A stretch of 64,000 nucleotides of DNA, taken from Pseudaminobacter sp047739745 (GTDB lineage: Bacteria > Pseudomonadota > Alphaproteobacteria > Rhizobiales > Rhizobiaceae). Made by a program: the position numbers and the translations under genes. Shown here piece after piece: positions 44,616-52,781 of the stretch; the stretch's first letter is position 1; the number at the start of each line of letters is the position of its first letter. The stretch is from contig NZ_JBLLVA010000018.1 in assembly GCF_047739745.1 (NCBI RefSeq), forward strand, positions 38,119 to 102,118, given 5' to 3'. The notes under the pieces are model-generated. The model ran no database searches and was not told where the DNA came from. It worked only from the letters and a program-made list of their open reading frames with translations.

Positions 44616-45886
44616 TCTTTGCGCTCCCGTTCGACGGCGCGATAGCCGATGTCGCGCCGGCAAAAACCTTCCGGCCAATCGAGCCGGTCGACGGTTTCAT
44701 AAGCCTTCGCCTGCGCTTCGCCAACCGTCTTGCCCATGGCTGTGACATTGAGCACCCGCCCGCCATTCGCGATGATCACGCCTTCGCGCTCGGCAGTGCC
44801 GGCATGAAAAATTTCGACGCCTTCGCCGGCCTTGTCCAGCCCCGTGATCACCGAGCCCTTTTGCGGCGCGTCGGGATAACCCTTGGCGGCCATTACCACC
44901 GTCAGCGCCGCCTCGTCGCGCCAGCGGGCCGACATATGCGCAAGCTGACTATCGGCGGCAGCGTTCAGCAGCACCAGTATATCGTCCTTCAAGCGCATCA
45001 TCAGCACCTGGCATTCGGGATCGCCAAATCGGACATTGTACTCGATCAGTTCGGGGCCCTTTGCTGTCAGGATCAGCCCGGCATAAAGCACGCCGGAGAA
45101 GGGCGCGCCCATTTCGCGCATGCCGCGCATCGTCGGCTCGATGATCTCGCGCATCGTCCGCTCGATCAGGTCCTCAGTCATCACCGGTGCGGGCGAATAG
45201 GCTCCCATTCCGCCTGTGTTCGGACCGGTGTCGCCCTCCCCGACGCGCTTGTGGTCCTGTGCGGTGCCGAACGGCAGCGCCGTGACGCCGTCGCAGAGAC
45301 AAAAGAAACTTGCCTCCTCGCCGGTCAGGAATTTCTCGATCACCACCTCTGCACCCGCTCCGCCAAAGGCACCTTCAAAGCAGGCGTCCACGGCCGTCAG
45401 GGCCTCCTCGATGGTCATCGCCACGGTGACGCCCTTGCCGGCGGCGAGCCCGTCGGCCTTTACGACGATCGGTGCGCCCGCTTCGCGGATATAGGCGGCG
45501 GCCTCCCCAGCGCTGGTGAATCGCGCATAAGCCGCGGTCGGAATTCCATATTTCCGGCAAAGGTCCTTGGTGAACCCTTTCGAGCCTTCGAGCTGGGCGG
45601 CCCTGGCCGATGGTCCGAACACGCGAATGCCGGCCGCGCGAAGATCGTCGGCAATGCCGGCAACCAACGGCGCTTCCGGTCCGACGACGACAAGGTCGAT
45701 CGCCTTCTCACGGCAAAAAGCGGTCACCGCCTGATGATCGGTGACTTCGAGCCCAACCAGTTCCGCCTCCCTGGCGATGCCCGGATTGCCGGGCGCGGCA
45801 TAAAGCCGGGTCAGCATCGGCGAAGCCGCGATCTTCCAGGCCAATGCATGTTCCCGGCCACCCGAGCCGATCAGAAGAACGTTCAT
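44612..45886 (-). CDS. purD: Phosphoribosylamine-glycine ligase
   Basis: The 424-residue ATP-grasp enzyme of purine synthesis starts with MNVLLIGSGGREHALAWK. Central motifs include GPEAPLVAGIADDLRAAG, VKADGLAAGKGVTVA and RFGDPECQVLM. I took the start at 45886 because it gives this canonical N-terminus. An upstream extension of 33 codons is unlikely. It is coupled to arsC by a 4-bp overlap and divergent from ubiA. Confidence 0.97.
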   Translation of the reverse strand: MNVLLIGSGGREHALAWKIAASPMLTRLYAAPGNPGIAREAELVGLEVTDHQAVTAFCREKAIDLVVVGPEAPLVAGIADDLRAAGIRVFGPSARAAQLEGSKGFTKDLCRKYGIPTAAYARFTSAGEAAAYIREAGAPIVVKADGLAAGKGVTVAMTIEEALTAVDACFEGAFGGAGAEVVIEKFLTGEEASFFCLCDGVTALPFGTAQDHKRVGEGDTGPNTGGMGAYSPAPVMTEDLIERTMREIIEPTMRGMREMGAPFSGVLYAGLILTAKGPELIEYNVRFGDPECQVLMMRLKDDILVLLNAAADSQLAHMSARWRDEAALTVVMAAKGYPDAPQKGSVITGLDKAGEGVEIFHAGTAEREGVIIANGGRVLNVTAMGKTVGEAQAKAYETVDRLDWPEGFCRRDIGYRAVERERKE

Positions 45887-46021
45887 GCTTCGCTCCGAGC
45901 CCTTTGAAAGTCGATGCCGCCTTCCGGTATGGCGCGACGGCGAGCGGGTCAACCGCGCAGCGCGATTATCAAGGACAATTCGCAATCTTGACGCCCGCCG
46001 CGCCTGCTGTCACGTGAAGCC

Positions 46022-47005
46022 ATGGAAAACATTCAGTCGAAAGAGGCGCAAGGCCGCGTCGCCGACGCGCCGAGCAGACACTGGGTCTACCGCGCCCTGC
46101 CGCGCAAGATCTGGCCTTATGCACAGCTTGCCCGCTGGGATCGCCCCATCGGCTGGATGCTGCTCTTATGGCCATGCTGGTGGTCGCTGGCGCTGGCGGC
46201 AAGCGCCTATGCGCGGCCGGACGATTCACTCTTTTCGCTGCTGCCGGAGCCGTCGAACCTGCTTCTGCTTCTGATCGGGGCAATCGCCATGCGCGGCGCA
46301 GGGTGCACCTATAACGACATCGTCGACGAAAAGATCGACGCCGAAGTGGAGCGCACCCGCTCGCGGCCGTTGCCTTCGGGACAGGTCACGCGCCGCCAAG
46401 CGTGGCTGTTCCTTCTGCTGCAAGCGCTGGCGGGTCTTGTCGTGCTCCTGCAGTTCAACGACTTCGCAATCCTGCTCGGCTTCTGCTCGCTTGTGACGGT
46501 GGCAGTCTATCCCTTCATGAAGAGAGTCACCGACTGGCCGCAACTCTTTCTGGGATTTGCCTTTTCGTGGGGCGCGCTGATGGGCTGGGCGATCGAGTTC
46601 GCCGATCTCGATGGGCCGGCGATCATGCTCTACATCGGGTCGATCATGTGGGTGATCGGCTATGACACCATCTACGCCCATCAGGACAAGGAAGACGACG
46701 CGCTTGTCGGCGTGCGCTCGACAGCGCGCCTGTTCGGCGAGAACACCAAGGCTTGGCTTACCGGCCTCTATGCCGGCGCGCTGGTCTGCTTTGCGGTGGC
46801 CTTCGCCGCCGCCGAAGCACCGATGCCGGCGCTGGCGGGGCTTCTGGCAGCCGGAGCACATATGGCGCGCCAGATCCGCGTGCTCGACATCGACGACCCC
46901 GACCAGTGCCTCGTTCTGTTCAAGTCGAACGCAACCGTCGGCTGGCTGATTTTCCTCGGCCTTATCGGTGGCGGCGTCTGGGTGGCTTTGAAGCCGCTGC
47001 TTTAG
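46022..47005 (+). CDS. ubiA: 4-hydroxybenzoate polyprenyltransferase
   Basis: The 327-residue protein has about eight to nine transmembrane helices. It carries the prenyl-diphosphate motif GAGCTYNDIVDEKIDAEVERT and the second acidic loop AHQDKEDDALVG. It attaches the octaprenyl or decaprenyl tail to 4-hydroxybenzoate for ubiquinone. The IspB protein at 56012-57031 likely supplies the polyprenyl diphosphate. The stop is 1 bp from the converging DUF6101 stop. Confidence 0.96.
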   Translation: MENIQSKEAQGRVADAPSRHWVYRALPRKIWPYAQLARWDRPIGWMLLLWPCWWSLALAASAYARPDDSLFSLLPEPSNLLLLLIGAIAMRGAGCTYNDIVDEKIDAEVERTRSRPLPSGQVTRRQAWLFLLLQALAGLVVLLQFNDFAILLGFCSLVTVAVYPFMKRVTDWPQLFLGFAFSWGALMGWAIEFADLDGPAIMLYIGSIMWVIGYDTIYAHQDKEDDALVGVRSTARLFGENTKAWLTGLYAGALVCFAVAFAAAEAPMPALAGLLAAGAHMARQIRVLDIDDPDQCLVLFKSNATVGWLIFLGLIGGGVWVALKPLL

Positions 47006-47006
47006 T

Positions 47007-47573
47007 TTATTGCCGCGCGACAATCTCCTCGCCGCCGACCACGAGCCGCAGCCCCATATCGCCGGATTTGCGACGTACGAGGAAGCGGGGCCGGCGCAGC
47101 TTCGTACCCCGTCCCTTGCGGCGCTCATGGGAAGGCCGGCTCTTTATCGCCGCGCCAAGCGAATCCTCCAACGTGCGGGCGACGCCGTCGGCCTCGATCA
47201 GCAGCATCGGCAGGCGGTAGGCATCCGCCCATGTGCGCCAGTCGGCGGCGATGTCCTCAAGATCGTCGGCAACCAGCAGCGGCACCGACAGCATCGGGTC
47301 GCTGTGCAATAGTTCGAGCGTCACCGTGACGTTGCACCGATCGTCCTCGATCGCCCGCGCGGCGACGCCGAGAAATGCATTGGCGGGAAGCAGAACCGTG
47401 GCCGGAAGACCGCTTTTCGGCAGGATGCGCCTGATCACGGCACCTCGCCGGTCGATGGTGAAAGTTGCGTCGCCGAAATCGTCGCGGGTGGCGTAGCTGA
47501 CCATCTGCGGCAAGCGGAAAGGGTCGAGACGCATGTTGCGTCCCGCCCAGACTGGCATCAGTCCGGTGCTCAT
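47007..47573 (-). CDS. DUF6101 family protein
   Basis: The 188-residue protein starts MSTGLMPVWAGRNMRLDPFRLPQMVSY. It has an alternating hydrophobic beta-rich middle and ends in a strongly basic segment with RRKGRGTKLRRPRFLVRR. I recognise it as DUF6101, an alphaproteobacterial protein with no known function. The basic C-terminus could bind nucleic acid, which is inference. Its leader contains two tandem hairpins. Confidence 0.75.
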   Translation of the reverse strand: MSTGLMPVWAGRNMRLDPFRLPQMVSYATRDDFGDATFTIDRRGAVIRRILPKSGLPATVLLPANAFLGVAARAIEDDRCNVTVTLELLHSDPMLSVPLLVADDLEDIAADWRTWADAYRLPMLLIEADGVARTLEDSLGAAIKSRPSHERRKGRGTKLRRPRFLVRRKSGDMGLRLVVGGEEIVARQ

Positions 47574-47599
47574 GTTCGGGCCTTCTTCCTGTTACTCCT

Positions 47600-47643
47600 G
47601 AGAGCCGGTTTTCCGGTCTCTCCGAACCGGTTTTTCCGGTTTC
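47600..47643. other. Two tandem hairpins in the DUF6101 leader
   Basis: Hairpin 1 is GAGAGCCGG-TTTT-CCGG-T-CTCTC (47600-47622). Hairpin 2 is AACCGG-TTTTT-CCGGTT (47625-47641). They share the CCGG-T(4-5)-CCGG core and lie 27 bp upstream of the DUF6101 start on its transcribed side. They could be an mRNA structural leader or a tandem palindromic operator. Confidence 0.5.
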
Positions 47644-47795
47644 GCTATGGGAAGAAGCCTAGCGCCCGCTCCTTACCGGCGCGCTTAAGAAAGTCGGTTA
47701 AATTTTGCTGATCTATCACATGGTTATCGGAATCCGACCTGCCACAAGATGTTGTAAACCTGTCTGAAGGAGGGGTGAATTTTGGGAGAATGAAG

Positions 47796-47867
47796 CCCCT
47801 CACCCGGCCTCCACTTCGCTCGGCCATCCTCTCCCCAGTGGGGGAAGGTGGCGCGAAGCGCCGGATG
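47796..47867. repeat. Short (72-bp) relative of the palindromic repeat found inside glyS
   Basis: It opens CCCCTCACCCGG like the glyS copies. It contains an imperfect CCTCTCCCC-agt-GGGGGAAGG hairpin and a GGCGC-GAA-GCGCC hairpin, and ends GCCGGATGC. The full CCGGATGAGGGGG end is truncated and the middle hairpin is missing. It is intergenic and abuts the stop codon of the FAD-oxidase gene (47870-47868). Confidence 0.75.
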
Positions 47868-49298
47868 CTAAATCATCTTGCCAGGGTTCATGATGCCGGC
47901 CGGGTCAAAGGCGCGCTTTACGCGGCGCATCAGGTCGATGGCGACAGGCGGCGCGGTGGCGATGAGTTCCTCGCGTTTCATCTGGCCGATGCCGTGCTCG
48001 GCCGAGATCGAGCCATCCAGTTCGCGCACGATATCGTGGACGGCCTTGTTCATCGGCCCGTAGAGGTCCAGAAATGCGCCGCTATCAGCTCCGGACGGCT
48101 GCGAGACGTTGTAGTGCAAATTGCCATCGCCCATATGGCCGAAACAGGCAACGCGGGCCTCGGGGCTGACCGTGGCCACAGCCGCGGCAGCGCGCTCGAT
48201 GAATAGCGGGATCGACGCGACCGGCACGGAGACATCATGCTTGATCGACGCGCCTTCCGGCTTTTGAGCCTCAGGCAGGCTTTCGCGAAGCCGCCAAAGC
48301 GCCGCCGCCTGCGCGAGGCTTGCCGCAATCACCGCATCGCCGACAACGCCCTGTTCGACGCCGGCGGCAAGCACTTCTTCCATCAGGCTTCTGGCGTCCT
48401 CGGCCGAGCGGCCGGACGAAATCTCGATCAGCACGTGCCAGGGCCACTCGCCCTGAAGCGGCGGCTGTGCATCTGCCATATGGCGGAAGGCAAATCCAAG
48501 CACGGTGCCCGATATCAACTCGAAAGCGGTCAAGCTGGCGCCTGCCTGGTCGCTGGCGCGGGCGAGCAGATCGAGCGCCGCCTTTGGAGACGAGAGGCCG
48601 ACCCACGCAACGTCTCTGCCTTTCGGCCTGGGAAACAGCTTCAGCACCGCCGCAGTGATGACGCCCAGCGTGCCTTCAGCCCCGACGAACAGGTTCTTCA
48701 GGTCGTAGCCGGTATTGTCCTTCTTCAGCTTGCGCAGGTCGTCGAGCACCTCGCCCGTCGGCAGCACCACCTCGACACCAAGGCAAAGCTCGCGCGCATT
48801 GCCATAGGCCAGCACCCCGGTGCCACCGGCATTGGTCGAGAGGTTGCCGCCGATTTCGCAGGAGCCTTGCGCGCCGAGCGACAGCGGAAACAGCCGATCT
48901 GCCCGATCCGCCGCCACCTGCAGGCTCTCCAGCACGACGCCGGCCTCGGCGATGACGGTATTCGACAGCAGATCGATTTCGCGGATGCGGTTGAGGCGAG
49001 ACAGCGACAACACGATCTGGCGCCCGGAGCGGTCCGGAACCTGTCCGCCGACCAACCCGGTATTGCCGCCCTGCGGCACGATCGGCGTTCGTGTTTCGGT
49101 GGCGAGCTTCATGATGCGGCTCACCTCATCGACGCTGCCCGGCCGCAGCACCAGCGGCGAAACCCCGGGATAGCGGCCGCGTGGTTCGATAAGATAGGGT
49201 GCGATGTCGCTTTCGGCACGAAGCGCATGACGATCCCCGACGATGGCGGCAAAACGGTCGAGCAGCGCGGCGTCGAGAATTGCCGAATTGTCAGTCAT
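47868..49298 (-). CDS. FAD-binding oxidase, D-2-hydroxyacid dehydrogenase type (GlcD/DLD-like)
   Basis: The 476-residue protein has an N-terminal FAD_binding_4 domain with SPLVLRPGSVDEVSRIM and PQGGNTGLVGGQVP. A C-terminal FAD-oxidase domain ends in SAEHGIGQMKREEL. This is the family of D-lactate dehydrogenase and D-2-hydroxyglutarate dehydrogenase, which pass electrons to ETF or quinone. The exact substrate is not evident. It overlaps a palindromic repeat at its stop codon. It lies 9 bp downstream of sua5 on the same strand. Confidence 0.9.
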   Translation of the reverse strand: MTDNSAILDAALLDRFAAIVGDRHALRAESDIAPYLIEPRGRYPGVSPLVLRPGSVDEVSRIMKLATETRTPIVPQGGNTGLVGGQVPDRSGRQIVLSLSRLNRIREIDLLSNTVIAEAGVVLESLQVAADRADRLFPLSLGAQGSCEIGGNLSTNAGGTGVLAYGNARELCLGVEVVLPTGEVLDDLRKLKKDNTGYDLKNLFVGAEGTLGVITAAVLKLFPRPKGRDVAWVGLSSPKAALDLLARASDQAGASLTAFELISGTVLGFAFRHMADAQPPLQGEWPWHVLIEISSGRSAEDARSLMEEVLAAGVEQGVVGDAVIAASLAQAAALWRLRESLPEAQKPEGASIKHDVSVPVASIPLFIERAAAAVATVSPEARVACFGHMGDGNLHYNVSQPSGADSGAFLDLYGPMNKAVHDIVRELDGSISAEHGIGQMKREELIATAPPVAIDLMRRVKRAFDPAGIMNPGKMI

Positions 49299-49307
49299 GT
49301 CAGAACC

Positions 49308-50285
49308 TTACGTTACGACGTCGATGCCGCTTCTCGGTGCAGCGGCACGCGCTAGGCGATCGTTGATCGCTTCGCCAAGTCCGTCAACCGGTATCGGCTC
49401 GACGGCGATCGTCTTGGCACCGCTGCCGTCAAGCGCGCGCAGATGCGAAAAGAGGTTGCTTGCCGCCTCGCGCAGATCTCCGCACGGGGAGAGATTCAGC
49501 ATCGCGGCCACCTCACCGGCGCCGGGAACGCGCTCGGGACCAAACGCAAGCAGCGCCTCATGCGGCTCGACATGGGCCGCGTTCAGCCGCACCGCGGCAT
49601 TTGGCGCATAATGGGAAGCCATCATGCCGGGAGCCTGGATGCCGGATTTCGCCCCGCGCAGCAGCGCCATTCCGACCACCTCCTCGATGTCGGCGGCAGG
49701 CACGCCGCCCGGACGAAGCAGATGCAGTCTGCCATTCTCTACCTTGACGATGGTCGACTCCAGTCCGACCGAAGTCGCGCCGCCATTGACCACAAGCTTG
49801 ATGCGCCCGCCGAGATCGGTGGCGACGGCCTCCACCGTGGTCGGGCTGATCCTGCCGGACGAGTTGGCGCTCGGCGCTGCCAGCGGCCGGCCGAAACGGC
49901 CGATCAGTTCGGCGCCGAAGCCTTTGGGCATGCGCAGCGCTATCGTGTCCAATCCCGCAGTGACGAGCGGGTGGATGCCGCTTGTCGCGCGATGCGGCAG
50001 CACCAGCGTCAAGGGTCCCGGCCAGAAAGCGGCGGCCAACCGGCGCGCCAGCCTATCGAAGACCGCCACCTGCTCGGCCATCGCCATCGTCGCGACATGC
50101 GCGATCAGCGGATTGAAGCGCGGCCGGCCCTTGGCTTCGAAAATGCGCAGCACGGCCTCGCCATTGGTCGCGTCACCCGCCAGGCCGTAGACGGTTTCGG
50201 TCGGAATGGCGACGACCTCGCCCGCGCCAAGCAGGGCCAGGGCTCGTTCCATCGCCGCGCTACCGTCCAGAATGTCTGCCGCCAC
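49308..50285 (-). CDS. Threonylcarbamoyl-AMP synthase (Sua5 type)
   Basis: The 325-residue protein has a YrdC domain (about 1-200) with PTETVYGLAGDATN, SANSSGRISPTT and SVGLESTIV. The Sua5 C-terminal domain (about 215-325) has GMMASHYAPNAAVRL, so it is Sua5 rather than the short TsaC. It uses threonine, bicarbonate and ATP to make the precursor of t6A37 in tRNA. It overlaps nothing, but its upstream neighbour is glyS (39-bp gap) on the same strand, giving two translation-related genes in tandem. Confidence 0.94.
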   Translation of the reverse strand: MAADILDGSAAMERALALLGAGEVVAIPTETVYGLAGDATNGEAVLRIFEAKGRPRFNPLIAHVATMAMAEQVAVFDRLARRLAAAFWPGPLTLVLPHRATSGIHPLVTAGLDTIALRMPKGFGAELIGRFGRPLAAPSANSSGRISPTTVEAVATDLGGRIKLVVNGGATSVGLESTIVKVENGRLHLLRPGGVPAADIEEVVGMALLRGAKSGIQAPGMMASHYAPNAAVRLNAAHVEPHEALLAFGPERVPGAGEVAAMLNLSPCGDLREAASNLFSHLRALDGSGAKTIAVEPIPVDGLGEAINDRLARAAAPRSGIDVVT

Positions 50286-50324
50286 CTGTGACCTCTTGCG
50301 GGTAAAGTCCTTCGCGCCCGGATA

Positions 50325-52781
50325 TTAGCCGGCGATCCTGGAAAAGTCCGCGACCTGATCGGTTGCGGCGCGAATGCGCGCCAGGAGCGCCAAACGGTTG
50401 GCGCGGATCGCCTCGTTCTCGTCATTGACCAGCACATCTTCAAAGAATGAATCAACCGGTTCACGCAGGCTGCTCAGCGCCAGCATGGCGGCGGAAAAGT
50501 CTTCGTTCTGAATCGCTTGGCCGGCTTGCTTCTCAGCCTGATTCACCGCCGCATACAGCTTCTCTTCGGCCTTGTCGTTGAACAGCGCCGGATCCACGGC
50601 TTCCGCGATGCGGGTCTTCTTCTTTTCCTCGGCGGCGAGAATGTTGGCCGCGCGCTTGGTGCCGGCCAAAAGGTTCTTGCCATCCTCGGTGTCGAGGAAT
50701 GAGCCAAGGGCTTCGACGCGGCGGACGATCTGCAGGAGGTCGTCGTTGGAAGCTGAGGCAGCGTTACCGAAGGCCCCCTCACCCGGCTCGCTATGCTCGC
50801 CACCCTCTCCCCGCTGGGGAGAGGAAGAAGCCGACATCGCCGCCGCGCTCTTCTCCCCCCTGGGGAGAAGATGGCCCGAAGGGCCGGATGAGGGGGCAGT
50901 GCCGCTCGCCAGCACGGCGTCGATCAGGTCATACCGCGCGCCCTGATCGCGCAGATAGACTTTGAGGCGATCGTGGAAGAAGGAGAGGAGGTCAAACCGG
51001 AATGCCGGCGAGGTCGACCGATCGGCTTTAGCGCCTTCCCTACAAGGCGATGACAGCGCCGAGATGGCAAATGCCATCAGGCCGAGAAGTTCCGATCTCA
51101 CCCGATTCTCAACCAAAATCCGGATCACACCCAGCGCCGCCCTTCTTAGGGCAAAGGGGTCCTTGGAGCCGGTGGGCTTCTCGTCGATGGCCCAGAAACC
51201 AACCAGCGTGTCGAGCTTGTCGGCAAGCGCCACAGCGACCGATACAGCATCGGTCGGCACACGGTCAGACGGGCCTTGCGGCTTGTAGTGCTCCTCAATG
51301 GCCGCGGCGACCGAAGGATGCTCGCCCTGCAGAAGAGCATATTTGCGGCCCATCGCGCCTTGCAGTTCAGGGAATTCGCCGACAATCTCGGTCTGCAGGT
51401 CGGCCTTGGCAAGCACCGCCGCGCGGTCGGCCAACTCGGGATCGGCACCGACGAGCGGCGCGAGCTCGCGCGCCAGCCGCCGGATGCGCTCCACCCGCTC
51501 GCCCTGCGTGCCGAGCTTGGCGTGGAAGGTGACGCCAAGATGATCGAGTCGGGCCATGCGCTGATCGAGCGGCTTTGCGAGGTCGAGGCCGAACTTCTCC
51601 GCCGACGCATTCAACTGGTCGAGATCGGGCAGATTGCCCTGGTCGGTCTTCCAGAAATAAAGCGCGTCCGACAGCCGGGCCCGCACTACCTTGCCGTTGC
51701 CGATGGCGATTTCGCGGCCGCCGTCCTTTGCCTCGATATTGGCAACCAGAATGAAGCGATTGGAGAGCGCCCCCTTACCCGTCTCGGTGCTGCGCGCCGA
51801 TCCACCCTCTCCCCGCTGGGGAGAGGAGGAAGCTGACACTGCCGCCTCGCTCTTCTCCCCACCGGGGAGAAGGTGGCCCGAAGGGCCGGATGAGGGGGTC
51901 CTTCGCGTGACGAAACATTTCTGGTTGGCGCGGATGGTGAGCCGAATGACCTCTGCGGGAATTTCGAGAAAGTCCTGCTCGAATTCGCCCATCAGCACGA
52001 CCGGCCACTCGACCAGACCGGCCACTTCCTCCAGCAGCCCCTCGTCCTCGACCAGTTCCAAGCCGTTGGCGAAAGCGAGATTCCTTGCGTCGGCAAGGAT
52101 GATTTCCTTTCGCCGGTCGGCATCGATAATGACCTTGGCCGCCTCGAGCTTCGAGACGTAGTCGGCAAAGCGGCGCACCCTGAAGGCTTCCGGCGCGTGG
52201 AAACGATGGCCGTAAGTGACATTGCCCGAACGAATGCCGTCGACCTCGAAATCGACCACGACCGGTTCTTCCGTCTCCGGCCCGAAGGTGCAGACGATGG
52301 ATTGCAGCGGCCGCACCCAGCGCAAGCTGCCGGGTTTGGCCGAAGCCGCCCCCCAACGCATCGACTTCGGCCATGGAAAATCGCGGATAACCGCCGGAAC
52401 GAGTTCCGCAATTATCTCCTCAGCCGCCCTGCCCGGCCTTGAAATGCGGGCGATGTAGAAATCACCCTTCTTGGGATCGGATTGGACCTCTGCCTGGCTG
52501 ATATCGGTCAGGCCGACCGAGCGCAGGAAGCCGGCAATCGCCTGTTCGGGCGCCTTGGTGCTCGGCCCCTTCTTCTCCTCATTGACGTCCCGGGAGCGCG
52601 CTGTGAGGCCGCGCACATCAAGCACCAGCCGGCGCGGCGTCCAATATTCGCGCGCCGCCTCATAGGTCAGCCCGGCTTCGACCAGCCCGTCGGTGACCAT
52701 CTTTTTCAGATCGCCGGCAGCCTTGCGCTGCATGCGGGCAGGAATTTCCTCGCTGCGAAGTTCAAGCAACAGATCAGGCAT
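50325..52781 (-). CDS. glyS: Glycine-tRNA ligase beta subunit, with two in-frame palindromic-repeat insertions
   Basis: At 818 residues it is about 120 longer than a usual GlyS of roughly 690-700. The family core is intact (MPDLLLELRSEEIPARM, VVLMGEFEQDFLEIP, NRFILVANIEAKDGG, YPSVA-like GEHPSVAAAIEEHY). Two inserted peptides are seen at about 295-337 and 629-669. Both contain PSSGPSGHLLP and SASSSPQRGEGG and are encoded by the repeats at 51770-51898 and 50774-50896. A third non-canonical stretch (about 572-594, LSSPCREGAKADRST) interrupts the domain before FFHDRLKVYLRDQGA. The reading frame stays open throughout. It follows glyQ directly, with no bases between the stop and start. Confidence 0.95.
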   Translation of the reverse strand: MPDLLLELRSEEIPARMQRKAAGDLKKMVTDGLVEAGLTYEAAREYWTPRRLVLDVRGLTARSRDVNEEKKGPSTKAPEQAIAGFLRSVGLTDISQAEVQSDPKKGDFYIARISRPGRAAEEIIAELVPAVIRDFPWPKSMRWGAASAKPGSLRWVRPLQSIVCTFGPETEEPVVVDFEVDGIRSGNVTYGHRFHAPEAFRVRRFADYVSKLEAAKVIIDADRRKEIILADARNLAFANGLELVEDEGLLEEVAGLVEWPVVLMGEFEQDFLEIPAEVIRLTIRANQKCFVTRRTPSSGPSGHLLPGGEKSEAAVSASSSPQRGEGGSARSTETGKGALSNRFILVANIEAKDGGREIAIGNGKVVRARLSDALYFWKTDQGNLPDLDQLNASAEKFGLDLAKPLDQRMARLDHLGVTFHAKLGTQGERVERIRRLARELAPLVGADPELADRAAVLAKADLQTEIVGEFPELQGAMGRKYALLQGEHPSVAAAIEEHYKPQGPSDRVPTDAVSVAVALADKLDTLVGFWAIDEKPTGSKDPFALRRAALGVIRILVENRVRSELLGLMAFAISALSSPCREGAKADRSTSPAFRFDLLSFFHDRLKVYLRDQGARYDLIDAVLASGTAPSSGPSGHLLPRGEKSAAAMSASSSPQRGEGGEHSEPGEGAFGNAASASNDDLLQIVRRVEALGSFLDTEDGKNLLAGTKRAANILAAEEKKKTRIAEAVDPALFNDKAEEKLYAAVNQAEKQAGQAIQNEDFSAAMLALSSLREPVDSFFEDVLVNDENEAIRANRLALLARIRAATDQVADFSRIAG
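50774..50896 (-). repeat. Palindromic repeat element copy A inside glyS (123 bp)
   Basis: The element has 13-bp ends CCCCCTCACCCGG and CCGGATGAGGGGG (inverted, one mismatch). Three internal hairpins follow: CCTCTCCCC-GCT-GGGGAGAGG (50804-50824), CTTCTCCCC-CCT-GGGGAGAAG (50850-50870) and GGCCC-GAA-GGGCC (50873-50885). Its length is exactly 41 codons, so the glyS frame is kept. It encodes about residues 629-669 in the same frame as copy B. Confidence 0.9.
51770..51898 (-). repeat. Palindromic repeat element copy B inside glyS (129 bp)
   Basis: The ends are CCCCCTTACCCG and CCGGATGAGGGGG. It holds the same three hairpins as copy A: CCTCTCCCC-GCT-GGGGAGAGG (51806-51826), CTTCTCCCC-ACC-GGGGAGAAG (51852-51872) and GGCCC-GAA-GGGCC (51875-51887). 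The length is 43 codons. It encodes about residues 295-337, with the peptide core PSSGPSGHLLPGGEKSEAA. Orientation and reading frame equal those of copy A. Confidence 0.9.

Noticed and set aside
47685..47701. TTAA...TTAA pair in the DUF6101 promoter region as a CtrA site
   Set aside because: The two TTAA units are separated by 9 bp, not the 7 bp needed for a CtrA site.
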